A stretch of 64,000 bases of DNA from Leptospiraceae bacterium (GCA_024233835.1 JACKPC010000005.1:1-64000), one strand, 5' to 3'; positions 35,891 to 45,213 are shown, numbered from the stretch's first letter. The notes: generated from the sequence alone by a model not told the origin. Program-made: numbers and translations.

Positions 35891-36976
35891 TTACTTAGAA
35901 AGCGAGTCCCCTCCCCTACTCCCTCCTTTTCTGTATTTTGCGGGAGTCATACCGGTTGCCTGTCGAAAGGCAGAATGAAACGCCGAGTTAGAGTTAAAAC
36001 CCACAGCATAACCAATGGAAAGAGTAGTTCGCTCTTTTTCTTCGAATAAAAGTTTTTTAGCTTCTTCGATCCTGTAAGTTTTTAAAAAGGATTTAAAATT
36101 TGTATCCAACTTCTGGTTTAGAAACTCGGATAATTGATGAGGAGTAATTTCGAGATTTTCGGCAAGAGTTTTCAGGTCGAGGTCCTCATCACAAAAAACT
36201 TTTTCTTCTTCCATGAGCTGTTTTAGCCTGAGCCTGACTTTTTCAATGTCAATTCCGGCAAGCTGGCTTCTTTCGTATTTCTTTTTTTCACTGCTCAAAT
36301 AATGAATGAGATCGGGATATCTCTGGGATAGCATATAAATATAGATCATAGCAAAAGTGACCAGACCTCCGCTTAGCCTTCCGAGGGTTTCATTTTCCAA
36401 AACAATTGCTAAAAAGAAGAGAATGATAACCAGTATGGTTTGTAATACAAAAAATAAAATATGACGCATCTTGGGATTCACAAGGTATTCCCGGCTGAAA
36501 AGACCTCGTATTTTTCTACCTAAATACAATACATATACCATATCCAGAAACACAGCAAGAACCAATAGTTGCTTAATTGGTCCTACTCTACTTTCTTTTC
36601 TGAGTTCTAAAAAAGTTTGAAACTTATCTGTATTCAGGTGGTAGGTGATAGGTGCCAGATAAAGTCCGGCCAGAATTCCCGGAATAAAATGCCAGATCCA
36701 GCGTTTTCGAATGATTCTCGATTCATCGATTACAAGAGTGATATATAAATAAAACAAAGGGCCTGTAAAAAAGACAAAGGGTCCCATTGCATTATAAAGG
36801 AAGGGGTAGTTTAAAATCTGGTTAGAGTAAAGAAGAGCGAGATAATTTTGCCAGAAACCAACACAGAAAAGGAGTAGGGATAAAAAATAGTTTTTGGGGA
36901 GCGGAGGACGAACCAACTGTCCCAGTGCAATTACCCAGGCAAGGGTTCCTCCGAAGAACATCCAGATAAGTGACAT
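35891..36976 (-). CDS. AraC family regulator with membrane sensor domain
   Basis: 361 residues. About seven hydrophobic segments in the first 230 residues form a membrane sensor. A C-terminal AraC-type double HTH follows (DLKTLAENLEITPHQLSEFLN and SIGYAVGFNSNSAFHSAFRQATGMTPAKYR). It probably senses a lipophilic or membrane signal and regulates nearby genes; the target is unknown. It starts nine bases after the cyclic-nucleotide-binding gene, so the two form an operon. Confidence 0.9.
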   Translation of the reverse strand: MSLIWMFFGGTLAWVIALGQLVRPPLPKNYFLSLLLFCVGFWQNYLALLYSNQILNYPFLYNAMGPFVFFTGPLFYLYITLVIDESRIIRKRWIWHFIPGILAGLYLAPITYHLNTDKFQTFLELRKESRVGPIKQLLVLAVFLDMVYVLYLGRKIRGLFSREYLVNPKMRHILFFVLQTILVIILFFLAIVLENETLGRLSGGLVTFAMIYIYMLSQRYPDLIHYLSSEKKKYERSQLAGIDIEKVRLRLKQLMEEEKVFCDEDLDLKTLAENLEITPHQLSEFLNQKLDTNFKSFLKTYRIEEAKKLLFEEKERTTLSIGYAVGFNSNSAFHSAFRQATGMTPAKYRKGGSRGGDSLSK

Positions 36977-36985
36977 TCGAAATGT

Positions 36986-37375
36986 CTATTGATACTCCAT
37001 TTTCTTGGCAGATAACTCATTAATTTTCTGAACCAGAAGATCGTTTGTATTAGCAAGTCTTGCAGCCATAATCGTTACCATTTTTGCTGCAAACATGGGG
37101 TTATCCATAAGAAACTTTTCCAGCTGGGGGCGACTTTCGATAACCGCAAGCCGAACATCATCCAGAACCCTGGCACAGGCACTTCGTGGTTTCTGCCGGA
37201 AAAGGGCCATTTCTCCAAAGAAATCTCCCTGATTCATTTCAGCGAGTTTTACTTCCTGCCCATTAATTACTACATAGATCTCAACTCTACCCTCCAGCAT
37301 AATATACATGGAGCGACCCAAATCACCCTCTTTGAAAATTGATTTCCCTGCTTTTAAATTAATGATTGATGCCAT
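36986..37375 (-). CDS. Cyclic-nucleotide-binding domain protein
   Basis: 129 residues, essentially one cNMP-binding domain: GDLGRSMYIMLEGRVEIYV, then the phosphate-binding cassette GEMALFRQKPRSA, whose Arg and Ala fit a functional cassette. There is no HTH or kinase domain, so it should act through a partner. It is followed by the AraC-type gene. Confidence 0.88.
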   Translation of the reverse strand: MASIINLKAGKSIFKEGDLGRSMYIMLEGRVEIYVVINGQEVKLAEMNQGDFFGEMALFRQKPRSACARVLDDVRLAVIESRPQLEKFLMDNPMFAAKMVTIMAARLANTNDLLVQKINELSAKKMEYQ

Positions 37376-37548
37376 CGTCGCCTACAGTTTAAAGCTATCT
37401 CCATGATACCTACTAAATAAACTGAATACTGTAGGTAACTGGATATAGCAACATTTTTTATTTTCTTTGAGAATAAATCCCCTATTCTCATATCCCTTCA
37501 AAAATGCCGACTCGCTTTCTTTCCGGAAAGAAAGAACGGATATGGCTT

Positions 37549-38475
37549 TTATGTCGTTTTCTTTTTAGTTGCCTTTTTCTTGGAAACTACTTTTTTCTTT
37601 GATGCTACCTTCTTTTTTGTTGGAACCTTCTTCTTTATTGTTTTTTTCTTGGAAATTGTTGCTTTTTTCTTTGTTTGTGTCTTTTTTTTCTGGACGGGTC
37701 TCTTTGCTTCTGGTTCAAGGGAAGGTCTGGAAATACTTTCATCTTCTTGCGGTTCCATTTCAACCTTTTCTATTTGAACTTCTTCTTTTTCCTCGTTTTC
37801 TATTGTCTCTTCCGTTATTGATTCTGGTTTTTCTTCTGTAGAAGATACTTCGGTTTCTTTGTTTTCTAACTCTTCAGGTTTTGGCTCCATTGCAGGTACT
37901 GCCTGATTTTCTTCTTTCGGAAGACTTTTTTCTTCTTCATCCAGAAGTTTGTGACTCATATTTTTTAAGAGCTCTTCTTTGATTTTATCTACCTTCTGAC
38001 TTCTTTCATCTTTCTCCAGGGTTTCTACCACATGTACAAAACCGAAATGGTTTGCGATGTGCATGGCATGAAGTTTTTCCCAGGTTTCTTTTTCCATTCT
38101 GTCAAAAATAGGATGAACGGCAAATGTTCCGGAAAAGTCCCTAAAGGAAAAAATTGCATTTCTCAAACGCCGAGCTGCCTGTTTTACATCTCCTTCCTCT
38201 CTTCGCTTCGGGGCAAAGGGATTGGGGTATCCGGACTTCATGTATCCGTTTTTTATCATTTTTTGAAGAGCTATTTTGCCATAAAGCTTACGGACAAGAA
38301 ACGCAAAAAAACCGGCATACGGATATTCAGTCATGGAAAATTCTATTAGTTCCGCACAATGATTTAAAATTTGATAAAAGGACCAGAGTCCTGTTGTGTT
38401 TACCCTTGCATTTTCTAACCTGTCAAGCTCTTCCAGTGCATCATTTAAGTTTTGAAAGCGTAAGTCTCGATTCAT
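37549..38475 (-). CDS. DUF1569-like domain fused to histone-H1-like tail
   Basis: 308 residues. The first ~155 resemble DUF1569/DinB-like helical bundles (GLWSFYQILNHCAELIEFSM ... MHIANHFGFVHVVE). An acidic Glu/Pro-rich linker follows, then a ~45-residue tail made of KKK-containing units (TKKKATISKKKTIKKK) like bacterial histone-H1 homologues. It begins eight bases after parB, so it is co-transcribed with the second parAB. A role in nucleoid structure or segregation is a reasonable guess but unproven. Confidence 0.75.
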   Translation of the reverse strand: MNRDLRFQNLNDALEELDRLENARVNTTGLWSFYQILNHCAELIEFSMTEYPYAGFFAFLVRKLYGKIALQKMIKNGYMKSGYPNPFAPKRREEGDVKQAARRLRNAIFSFRDFSGTFAVHPIFDRMEKETWEKLHAMHIANHFGFVHVVETLEKDERSQKVDKIKEELLKNMSHKLLDEEEKSLPKEENQAVPAMEPKPEELENKETEVSSTEEKPESITEETIENEEKEEVQIEKVEMEPQEDESISRPSLEPEAKRPVQKKKTQTKKKATISKKKTIKKKVPTKKKVASKKKVVSKKKATKKKTT

Positions 38476-38483
38476 AAATTCTC

Positions 38484-39185
38484 CTATTGTATTCCATATT
38501 TTTCTTTAAGTAAATTCAGTTCTTCCAGGAAGGAAACTCTTCTGGATTCTTCAAGCTTATCCAGATTGATACGTATGCTTTGTTTTTTTGGTAGGGGTGA
38601 AACCATTTCATCCCCCCTGCCCTCTTGCTTTTTTAATAATTTTTCGAGATTTTTTATGGAAGGCTCAAAACCTTTTTCTAAGAACTCAAAAACCGTAATT
38701 TCTTCTAACCTGGCAATCGAACTGAGTTGCTTAATATATCTCTCTGAATAACCCAGCATTCCTGCAACCTGTTCTGCTGTTTTTCCCTTTCCTTCTCTGA
38801 GGTATCGAATGGCTTTTCCTACTTCATAAGGATTTAAATTCTTACGTTTGTCATTTTCTGCCAGGGCCATTTCAAAAGAACTATCTTCATTCACATCAAA
38901 AATCACCGCCGGAATATCAATCCAGCCCAATTCCTTCGCTGCTCGGAAGCGTCTTTCGCCTGCAATGATATAGTATTCATCCCCTGAACGTCTAAGCACT
39001 ATTGGTTCAATAAGACCCAGGCGTTTCATGGAATCTGTTAGATCTTCCACCTTTTCTTTACCGAAAATCCTGGGTTGCTCCGAACTGGGATGAATTAGGG
39101 ATAGAGAAATCCTGTCTGCTTGTTCTTTTTTTGATTCATAAGTGGATAAAAGATCCAGGGTTGCAAAGTCATTTTTTTTAGACAT
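38484..39185 (-). CDS. parB: ParB-type partition protein (second system)
   Basis: 233 residues. It has a ParB/Srx domain with the GERRFRAAK CTP-binding box, NDKRKNLNPYEVGKAIRYL, an HTH (TAEQVAGMLGYSERYIKQLSSI) and a shortened C-terminus. It overlaps parA by eight bases. It is clearly different in sequence from the ParB at 19-20 kb. One of two copies of an inverted repeat, a possible parS, lies within its 3' coding region. Confidence 0.93.
   Translation of the reverse strand: MSKKNDFATLDLLSTYESKKEQADRISLSLIHPSSEQPRIFGKEKVEDLTDSMKRLGLIEPIVLRRSGDEYYIIAGERRFRAAKELGWIDIPAVIFDVNEDSSFEMALAENDKRKNLNPYEVGKAIRYLREGKGKTAEQVAGMLGYSERYIKQLSSIARLEEITVFEFLEKGFEPSIKNLEKLLKKQEGRGDEMVSPLPKKQSIRINLDKLEESRRVSFLEELNLLKEKYGIQ
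38593..38616. promoter_or_regulatory. Candidate parS-like inverted repeat inside parB
   Basis: Arms GGGGTGAAA and TTTCATCCC, one mismatch from perfect symmetry, around CCA. It matches the site at 40315-40337 read in the opposite direction. The coding sequence of parB runs through it. Confidence 0.5.
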
Positions 39186-40101
39186 TGGTTTTTAATTTCA
39201 CCTCTCTGGCCAGATTCTTGAAAGCATTCTTAGAGTTGGGATCGCAAGCGGAAAGCATTTTTCGTTTTGCCTGTGCCTGCGGGATGCTTTCTCTTCTGTG
39301 GATAATTGTTTCAAAAACCGGGAAATATTTTTTTATTCCATTGGAAAGTCCTGAAAGTGCCCTCGATTCTTCGTATTGATTCAAAACAGCCCCCAGTAGT
39401 CTTAGTTTGGAATTAGCTCTGGTTTTTATTTTTTCAATTGTCTTATGCAGGTCTTGCAAGCCCTGCACACTAAAAGCACGGGCCTGAATCGGGATTAATA
39501 CATAATCCGCTGCAATCAGGGCATTTTCAAGACCCAGGCCAAGGGAGGGAGGACAATCGATGATGATGTATTCATACTCGGTCTTTAGTGGTTTTAAGGC
39601 ATCTTTTAGGAGTTCAAAGTCTTCAATTCCAAAAGGAGTGGTTAGATTGGCTAAGGAAATCGAAGAGGGAAGTAAATCCAGATTTGTTTGAATTTTTTTT
39701 ATAATTGTATGAACCGGAACCGGAACATTTCCTCTATAACTAAGAGATTCAAATATGGAGTGTTGAGGTTCGGAAGAAAGCATACGTGTTGCATTTGCCT
39801 GCGGATCCCAATCAATGAGTAGAGTTTTTGAGGAATAAGAAAGAGCTTCGGCCAGGAATATGGAAATTGTAGTTTTTCCTTCTCCACCTTTTTGATTGGA
39901 GATGGCAAGAATTTTAGCCTGAAATATTGCTTTTTCACCAGGATTCGAGAAGAATTTTTCTACAATTTCCTCACTATATGATTGATCATCCAGGCAGGGA
40001 AGCTTACTGGCTTGAATTGTTTTTTGAATTTCGGTTTCAGTCAGTCCGCATTTTTTCGCTATTTCTAATACGGTAAATGATTTTGCTTTCTTTTTTTTCA
40101 T
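39178..40101 (-). CDS. parA: ParA-type partition ATPase with N-terminal HTH (second system)
   Basis: 307 residues. The first ~45 residues look like a MerR/Xis-type HTH (FTVLEIAKKCGLTETEIQK), then a ParA ATPase with NQKGGEGKTT, LLIDWDPQANA and IIDCPPSLG. An N-terminal HTH is typical of plasmid-type ParA proteins that repress their own operon. It is the first gene of parA-parB-DUF1569. Confidence 0.93.
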   Translation of the reverse strand: MKKKKAKSFTVLEIAKKCGLTETEIQKTIQASKLPCLDDQSYSEEIVEKFFSNPGEKAIFQAKILAISNQKGGEGKTTISIFLAEALSYSSKTLLIDWDPQANATRMLSSEPQHSIFESLSYRGNVPVPVHTIIKKIQTNLDLLPSSISLANLTTPFGIEDFELLKDALKPLKTEYEYIIIDCPPSLGLGLENALIAADYVLIPIQARAFSVQGLQDLHKTIEKIKTRANSKLRLLGAVLNQYEESRALSGLSNGIKKYFPVFETIIHRRESIPQAQAKRKMLSACDPNSKNAFKNLAREVKLKTNV

Positions 40102-40406
40102 ACCTGAGGGAAGTATCAGACATAATTCTTTTTTGTAAACTAATTTTCGAATCTAATTAAAAAGTCGCTTCGAACACCATCGGACCCTGAGCGATGCACT
40201 GAGCCTAAGTCGATGTGTAGAGCAATGGCTCGTACCGAAACATAGCGAATTAGGAAAGGGGGATTGAGACGGATAGGTTAAAAACTTATGGGTAAGGATA
40301 TGCCTTACGAGTTAAGGGGTGAAATGGTTTCACCCCTATTGAGTGAAATACTGATTTAAGATTTTATAACTTTACTTTCCACTTTACCTTCCGATGATTG
40401 TCTGCA
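40102..40406. other. Intergenic region upstream of second parA
   Basis: About 300 bp without a credible gene. It holds a CCTGAGCGA...GTCGA repeat-like stretch (about 40188-40220) and, at 40315-40337, the perfect inverted repeat proposed as parS. Base composition between 40160 and 40260 is richer in GC than the flanking genes. Confidence 0.5.
40315..40337. promoter_or_regulatory. Candidate parS: perfect inverted repeat upstream of parA
   Basis: Arms AGGGGTGAAA and TTTCACCCCT are exact reverse complements around TGG. No T-run follows on either strand, which argues against a terminator. The same sequence with one change lies in parB at 38593-38616. I noticed no further copy in the window. Confidence 0.55.
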
Positions 40407-41396
40407 ATGAATAAACTTTTCCTTTCATTGCTTTTATTTTTTACGGTAGAACTTTTTGCTGGAGACTGGTTAATTGGTCCCGGAATCTATATGAATCGAG
40501 GGGATAATATTTTCGAAACCGGAAATAAGTTTCCCAATCTCTCAGGGATACAGGGAGGTTCGAGAATTACTTACAACCGGGATTTTAATTTTATAGGCCT
40601 TGAAGCTCTCTACCTTCAGGATAAATTCGCCTTTTCTGCCAATCTTTCCGGGGTTCCCTGGAGAATCAATCCTGGAAATTCCAGAGATGAAGATTTTGTA
40701 ATGGGAACGATTACTACAGAAAGAGGTTCAAAAATGGATTTAGCAAGAGGAAAAGTTTTTGATACCGCACATACTTTTACCGGTACGGTAAACTTTGCGG
40801 ATGGACATACCCGTACTTCTATGAGCGAATACGCATATGATTTTCATTTACAGGTATATGAAAATAGTGCAAATCCCAAACCCGGGCGAGAGGACCAGTG
40901 GTTTTTAATGCTGGGTTTGAAATATAATTATGCAAAGTATTATCTCTATGATGTAATGCAATTTATTAACTCTCGTCCCATTTTTTATGGTCCTATAGGA
41001 AATGGACTTACTTATTCTTATTCCAGCCTGGAATTGCCCTTTGGCTTTGGATATAGTTTTAATTATTCATCATTTTTTGTAGAACCTTCCTTTGAATTGC
41101 TCTTAGCTTATAACCGTTTTCGTGATTTTCACATTCAAAGAGCTCTTAATTTTATTGGAAATAATTTTGGTTCCGGCTTCCAATACCAGGTAAATATTGG
41201 ATATTTTGTTTTTGAAAATTCCATTCTGAAATTTAACTTCAAAGGTCATCGACAATTTTCAGATGGTAATTTTAAAACCAGCGGAGGCTTAAATGTGAAT
41301 GATATAAGTTCAAATTTCCTCGGTTCCTTTCGAAGTTATGTAAGCACTAAAGAAGTAAGTTTGGGATTTCAATTTTTACACAGGATGAGTCATTAA
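40407..41396 (+). CDS. Putative outer-membrane beta-barrel protein
   Basis: 329 residues from the ATG at 40407 (a TTG three codons upstream is in frame). A signal peptide ends near FAG-DW. The mature part is rich in aromatic, alternating strands such as LTYSYSSLELPFGFGYSFNYSSFFVEPSFELLLAY and ends with an aromatic-containing strand (EVSLGFQFLHRMSH). This fits an outer-membrane barrel, though no family is recognised. It lies two bases ahead of hemH, so the two are co-transcribed. Confidence 0.65.
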   Translation: MNKLFLSLLLFFTVELFAGDWLIGPGIYMNRGDNIFETGNKFPNLSGIQGGSRITYNRDFNFIGLEALYLQDKFAFSANLSGVPWRINPGNSRDEDFVMGTITTERGSKMDLARGKVFDTAHTFTGTVNFADGHTRTSMSEYAYDFHLQVYENSANPKPGREDQWFLMLGLKYNYAKYYLYDVMQFINSRPIFYGPIGNGLTYSYSSLELPFGFGYSFNYSSFFVEPSFELLLAYNRFRDFHIQRALNFIGNNFGSGFQYQVNIGYFVFENSILKFNFKGHRQFSDGNFKTSGGLNVNDISSNFLGSFRSYVSTKEVSLGFQFLHRMSH

Positions 41397-41398
41397 AA

Positions 41399-42430
41399 AT
41401 GCAAAGAAAAATTCTATTAATCAATCTTGGCGGTCCGAGAACTTCGGATGAAATCGAAAAGTTTTTATTGGATCTTTTTCGTGATCCTCTTGTTTTTGAC
41501 TTACCTCTGCCGGAAAATTTTCGTTATAAACTTGGAAGTTTTATTGCTAAAAAACGGGCTCCAAAAGTTAGAAAAGTTTATGAAATGTTGCATTTCGGAG
41601 GTGGGTCTCCGCTGGTACAGGAAACTGAAAAGCAAGCCAAAGCCCTGGTTGATTCTTTGAAAAGCTCAACTCTTGAAGAATGGGAAGGCAGGGTAGCGAT
41701 GACCTGTGGATTTCCGGATTTGAGAGAATTCTCTCGTGATGAACTCAGCCCTTCTTCGAGTAATGTGATCTTGCCTCTTTTTCCACATTATTCACGCTCC
41801 ACAACTTTAAGTACTGCAAAAATCATTGAATCCATTACCGGGAAATCTCCATTAAATAAAAAGGGTTGGATTAATCCATTTTCTCACCGGAACAAGTATG
41901 TTTTAGCCTGTAAGCAAATTATAAAAGATTATTTTGAGGGCAAACTGCAGACTGAGTTTCTTTCACCTGACCGGGATCTTTCTCTTCCTGTTGAAAACTG
42001 GAAAACTATTACCCTGCTTTTCTCTGCCCATGGAATTCCCATGCGACTGATTCAAAAAGGAGATACATATAAGAGGGATATCGAGGAACATGCAAATAGA
42101 ATCCTTTTTCAGCTCAGACAGGAAGGCTTTTTGGGAGAAGTTTTTTTATCTTTTCAGAGTAGGGTAGGGCCTGCAAAATGGACAGAACCTTCTACCATTG
42201 ATACTTTAAAGAATTTAGGAAGTAAGGGACATAAGCGGGTAGCTGTTGTTCCTATAAGTTTTGTGAGTGATCACCTGGAAACCCTTATAGAAATAGGAGA
42301 GGAGTTAAAAGAACTTGCTCTGAAAAATGGAGTAAAAGAATATTATCGCATACCCGCCTTCGGAATCTACCCTCCTTTTATCGAGTTCTTAAAGGAACTC
42401 ATTCTTGAAAATATTAAAGAAGGAGAATAG
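41399..42430 (+). CDS. hemH: Ferrochelatase
   Basis: 343 residues, usual length. It inserts Fe2+ into protoporphyrin IX, the last step of haem synthesis. N-terminal LLINLGGPRTSDEIEKFL, the catalytic His region LLFSAHGIPMRLIQKGD, FQSRVGPAKWTEP and SFVSDHLETLIEI are all family signatures. No other haem biosynthesis gene is in the window. In Leptospira, haem genes lie on the second chromosome, which fits the secondary-replicon reading of this region. Confidence 0.95.
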   Translation: MQRKILLINLGGPRTSDEIEKFLLDLFRDPLVFDLPLPENFRYKLGSFIAKKRAPKVRKVYEMLHFGGGSPLVQETEKQAKALVDSLKSSTLEEWEGRVAMTCGFPDLREFSRDELSPSSSNVILPLFPHYSRSTTLSTAKIIESITGKSPLNKKGWINPFSHRNKYVLACKQIIKDYFEGKLQTEFLSPDRDLSLPVENWKTITLLFSAHGIPMRLIQKGDTYKRDIEEHANRILFQLRQEGFLGEVFLSFQSRVGPAKWTEPSTIDTLKNLGSKGHKRVAVVPISFVSDHLETLIEIGEELKELALKNGVKEYYRIPAFGIYPPFIEFLKELILENIKEGE

Positions 42431-42599
42431 GGTAGGGGAGGCGATCCTGGGGGTATTCTCTACAATTAGAGACATAATTTTTAAGTATTGCAATACGGTT
42501 TGAAAATTAATTTCAATTTCCATTCAACTTATCAAAAAACTTCTTACCATATATTCTCCTCTTTAAAAACTGGAAAACAGGAGTTTTATAAAAGAACGA

Positions 42600-43082
42600 A
42601 TGCAAATTTCTAAGAACAAAGTAGTAACAATTGATTATACCCTGAAAAGTGATGAAGGGGAAATTCTGGACTCTTCCAGCGGAAGAGAACCACTGGCCTA
42701 TATACAGGGAACTTCCAGCATCATTCCCGGTCTGGAAAATGCCTTAGAAGGAAAAGTCGAAGGTGACTCTTTACAGGTAAAAGTTTCTCCAACTGAAGGC
42801 TACGGTGAATACAATGAAGCTATGAAACATTCCATCCCCAGAGTACAATTTGGAGATATTCAGGATATTCGTCCGGGTATGCAATTTCAGGCACAAACCG
42901 AACAGGGGTTTCAGATCCTTACAGTACTCGAAGCCGGAGAATCCGAAATTCTTGTGGATGCAAACCATCCCCTGGCAGGAATGAACTTAAATTTTGATGT
43001 GACCGTAAAAGGAGTAAGAGAAGCTACTTCCGAGGAGATTTCACACGGCCATGTACACGGCCCCGGTGGACATCATCATTGA
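42600..43082 (+). CDS. slyD: FKBP-type peptidyl-prolyl isomerase, SlyD-like
   Basis: 160 residues. It has the FKBP fold with the inserted chaperone flap, typical of SlyD: VVTIDYTLKSDEGEILDSS, PLAYIQGTSSIIPGLENAL, EGYGEYNE and HPLAGMNLNFDVTV. The C-terminus is His-rich (HGHVHGPGGHHH), a metal-binding tail. It catalyses prolyl cis-trans isomerisation and helps folding in the cytosol. Confidence 0.94.
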   Translation: MQISKNKVVTIDYTLKSDEGEILDSSSGREPLAYIQGTSSIIPGLENALEGKVEGDSLQVKVSPTEGYGEYNEAMKHSIPRVQFGDIQDIRPGMQFQAQTEQGFQILTVLEAGESEILVDANHPLAGMNLNFDVTVKGVREATSEEISHGHVHGPGGHHH

Positions 43083-43203
43083 GTTTATACATGGGCCTGT
43101 AAAGTGGTCGTGCTTGCGGCCCTTCAATACGGTCGCCGATGGGCGTGGTTCGATAGACTCACCAACCGTAGAGGCGACCTTCTCAGGGAGCGTCAACTAC
43201 AAT

Positions 43204-43770
43204 TCAGTATTCGATGATGTATCGACGCGACTTTTTAGATGGTCCCGGCAAACAGGCTTCATTTAATTTTTCCAGCCCTCTTTCCATATCTTTTTCCATC
43301 ATAGGTTTGAATATTTTAAAACCCAGTCTTTGTAAGGGGTTCAGGCTTTTTCTTACCGTATTAAGCTGCCAGGCGACTTCGGTTTTTTCTTTTTCTTTTG
43401 GTGTAAAAATAAAATTTCCTTTAAATTTTGTTCTAAATCGTAGTTCCATCGTATACTGTATAGACTTATCTGCTATAGCTTCCAGTATTTCCATTCTCCC
43501 TTTTCCATCCCTTCCTTTCCATTCAAAAATAGCACCCTTACCGGACTCTTTACCGCTTATCCGAAGTTGAATATGAGGTTCTTTTTCCTGCCAGGGAGAC
43601 CAGATGGGCCAATTTTTAAAGGAATTTATCAGAACAAAAACTTCAGATGCAGAACAATTTATTTCCTTCTTTAAACTTATACTCATTTCTCCCGGAAGAG
43701 TATAAGAAAAAGCAGTAAAAGTTGAGAAGATTACCAGACAAACAATAAGAACAGTTTTTATAAACTTCAT
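43204..43770 (-). CDS. SRPBCC (START-like) family protein with signal/anchor
   Basis: 188 residues. A hydrophobic N-terminus (FIKTVLIVCLVIFSTFTAFSY) is followed by an SRPBCC/polyketide-cyclase-like domain: INCSASEVFVLINSFKNWPIWSPW, GKGAIFEWKGRDGKGRME and the C-terminal helix MEKDMERGLEKLNE. Such domains bind hydrophobic ligands. The ligand is unknown. The 120 bases after its stop are GC-rich and hold no gene. Confidence 0.8.
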   Translation of the reverse strand: MKFIKTVLIVCLVIFSTFTAFSYTLPGEMSISLKKEINCSASEVFVLINSFKNWPIWSPWQEKEPHIQLRISGKESGKGAIFEWKGRDGKGRMEILEAIADKSIQYTMELRFRTKFKGNFIFTPKEKEKTEVAWQLNTVRKSLNPLQRLGFKIFKPMMEKDMERGLEKLNEACLPGPSKKSRRYIIEY

Positions 43771-43866
43771 GCCCCCATGGAATTCCTCTCTTTAAATTTT
43801 CCAAGCGTTTAAATAAACGAATTTAATAGAATGACAAATAAGTATATATTTGAAACTAGGGATTTC

Positions 43867-45213
43867 ATGAGAGTCATAATAGCGGGAGCCGGTGAGGTTG
43901 GATTTCACCTTGCCAAGTTGCTTGCCAATGAAAAACATGATATTGTTCTAATTGATATTGATCAAGAAAAACTAAAGACAGCCTCCAATCAACTTGATGT
44001 AGTAACCGTAAAAGGATATTCGATTTCTTACAAAGCTTTACAGGACTCCAACGTATCCGATTCCGATCTATTTATTGCGGTTACCTCATCCGAAGAAACA
44101 AATATAGCAACAGCCATTATTGCCAAGCAATTGGGAGCAAAAAAAACGATAGCAAGGGTAAACAATGTGGAGTTCATTTCTACCCGACAGCAATTTGATA
44201 TAAAAAAATTAGGAATCGATGAAATCATATCTCCGGAAACTCTTGCCAGTCGGGAAATAAAGCGACTTTTAAAAGAGATTGTTCTTACGGATAGTATTGA
44301 CTTTGATAATGGAAAACTCTCCCTTATCGGAATCACCCTTGATGAGAGAAGTATTCTGATAGGTAAGAGTCAGGCGGAAACTTCCCATCTGAACCCAAAT
44401 AACGACTTTTTGACAGTCTCCATTCTAAGAGAGCAGAAAACCCTGATTCCGAGGGGAAGTACAGTTTTCGAATTGGGAGATCATGTTTATTTTATCGCAG
44501 AGCCGGAAGGACTGGAGAGAGTTTTAAACCTTTCAGGGAAAAAACGAATTGAAGTAAAAAATGTAATGATCCTCGGCGGAGGAAAGATCGGACAAAATGC
44601 AGCCAGAAAACTCAGTTCCATTTATAATGTAAAACTCATAGAGGAAAATCGGGATAAATGTATTGAGTTAGCCGGTCAACTCGATGATGTTCTCGTGCTA
44701 AACACGGACGGAAGAAATTTTGACGAATTAAAATCCGAGGGAGTAGGGGACACCGATGCTTTTATCGCAGTAACCGGGAACTCGGAAATGAATATCATTT
44801 CCTGTCTTATGGCCAAACAGCACGGAGCCAAAAAAACAATCTGCCTCGTAGAGAACATGAACTATATTCACCTATCCCAGATGATCGGGGTTGACACCAT
44901 GATAAACAAGAAACTCCTCGCTGCCAATTTTATTTTTCGTTATATTCGGCAGGGAACGGTTGTTACTTTTAAAAGTATTCCCGGAGTAGATGTAGAAATC
45001 TTAGAATTTGAAATTAAAGAAAATTCTAAGATTACCAGTGCTCCTCTAAAAGATCTAAACTTTCCCAAATCGGCTATTGTGGGAGGAGTCATTCGGAATA
45101 ATAATGGATATACGGTAATGGGGAATTTTAGGTTTCAGCCGGGAGATAGGGTTGTCGTAATTTCAAAACCGGAATGTATTCGCACGATAGAGGAATTTTT
45201 TAATGAGGTTTAA
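43867..45213 (+). CDS. trkA: Trk potassium uptake regulatory subunit TrkA
   Basis: 448 residues from the ATG at 43867, which gives the standard start MRVIIAGAGEVGFHLAKLL and has AGGGA upstream (the frame is open to 43831). Two RCK modules each pair a Rossmann NAD-binding domain (GAGEVG; LGGGKIG) with a TrkA-C domain. It gates TrkH in response to nucleotides. The end overlaps the trkH start by 11 bases. Confidence 0.95.
   Translation: MRVIIAGAGEVGFHLAKLLANEKHDIVLIDIDQEKLKTASNQLDVVTVKGYSISYKALQDSNVSDSDLFIAVTSSEETNIATAIIAKQLGAKKTIARVNNVEFISTRQQFDIKKLGIDEIISPETLASREIKRLLKEIVLTDSIDFDNGKLSLIGITLDERSILIGKSQAETSHLNPNNDFLTVSILREQKTLIPRGSTVFELGDHVYFIAEPEGLERVLNLSGKKRIEVKNVMILGGGKIGQNAARKLSSIYNVKLIEENRDKCIELAGQLDDVLVLNTDGRNFDELKSEGVGDTDAFIAVTGNSEMNIISCLMAKQHGAKKTICLVENMNYIHLSQMIGVDTMINKKLLAANFIFRYIRQGTVVTFKSIPGVDVEILEFEIKENSKITSAPLKDLNFPKSAIVGGVIRNNNGYTVMGNFRFQPGDRVVVISKPECIRTIEEFFNEV

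Noticed and set aside
43083..43203. GC-rich stretch between slyD and the SRPBCC gene as a small gene or RNA
   Set aside because: Open frames here are short, lack ribosome sites and resemble no protein; no stable hairpin with a T-run was found.
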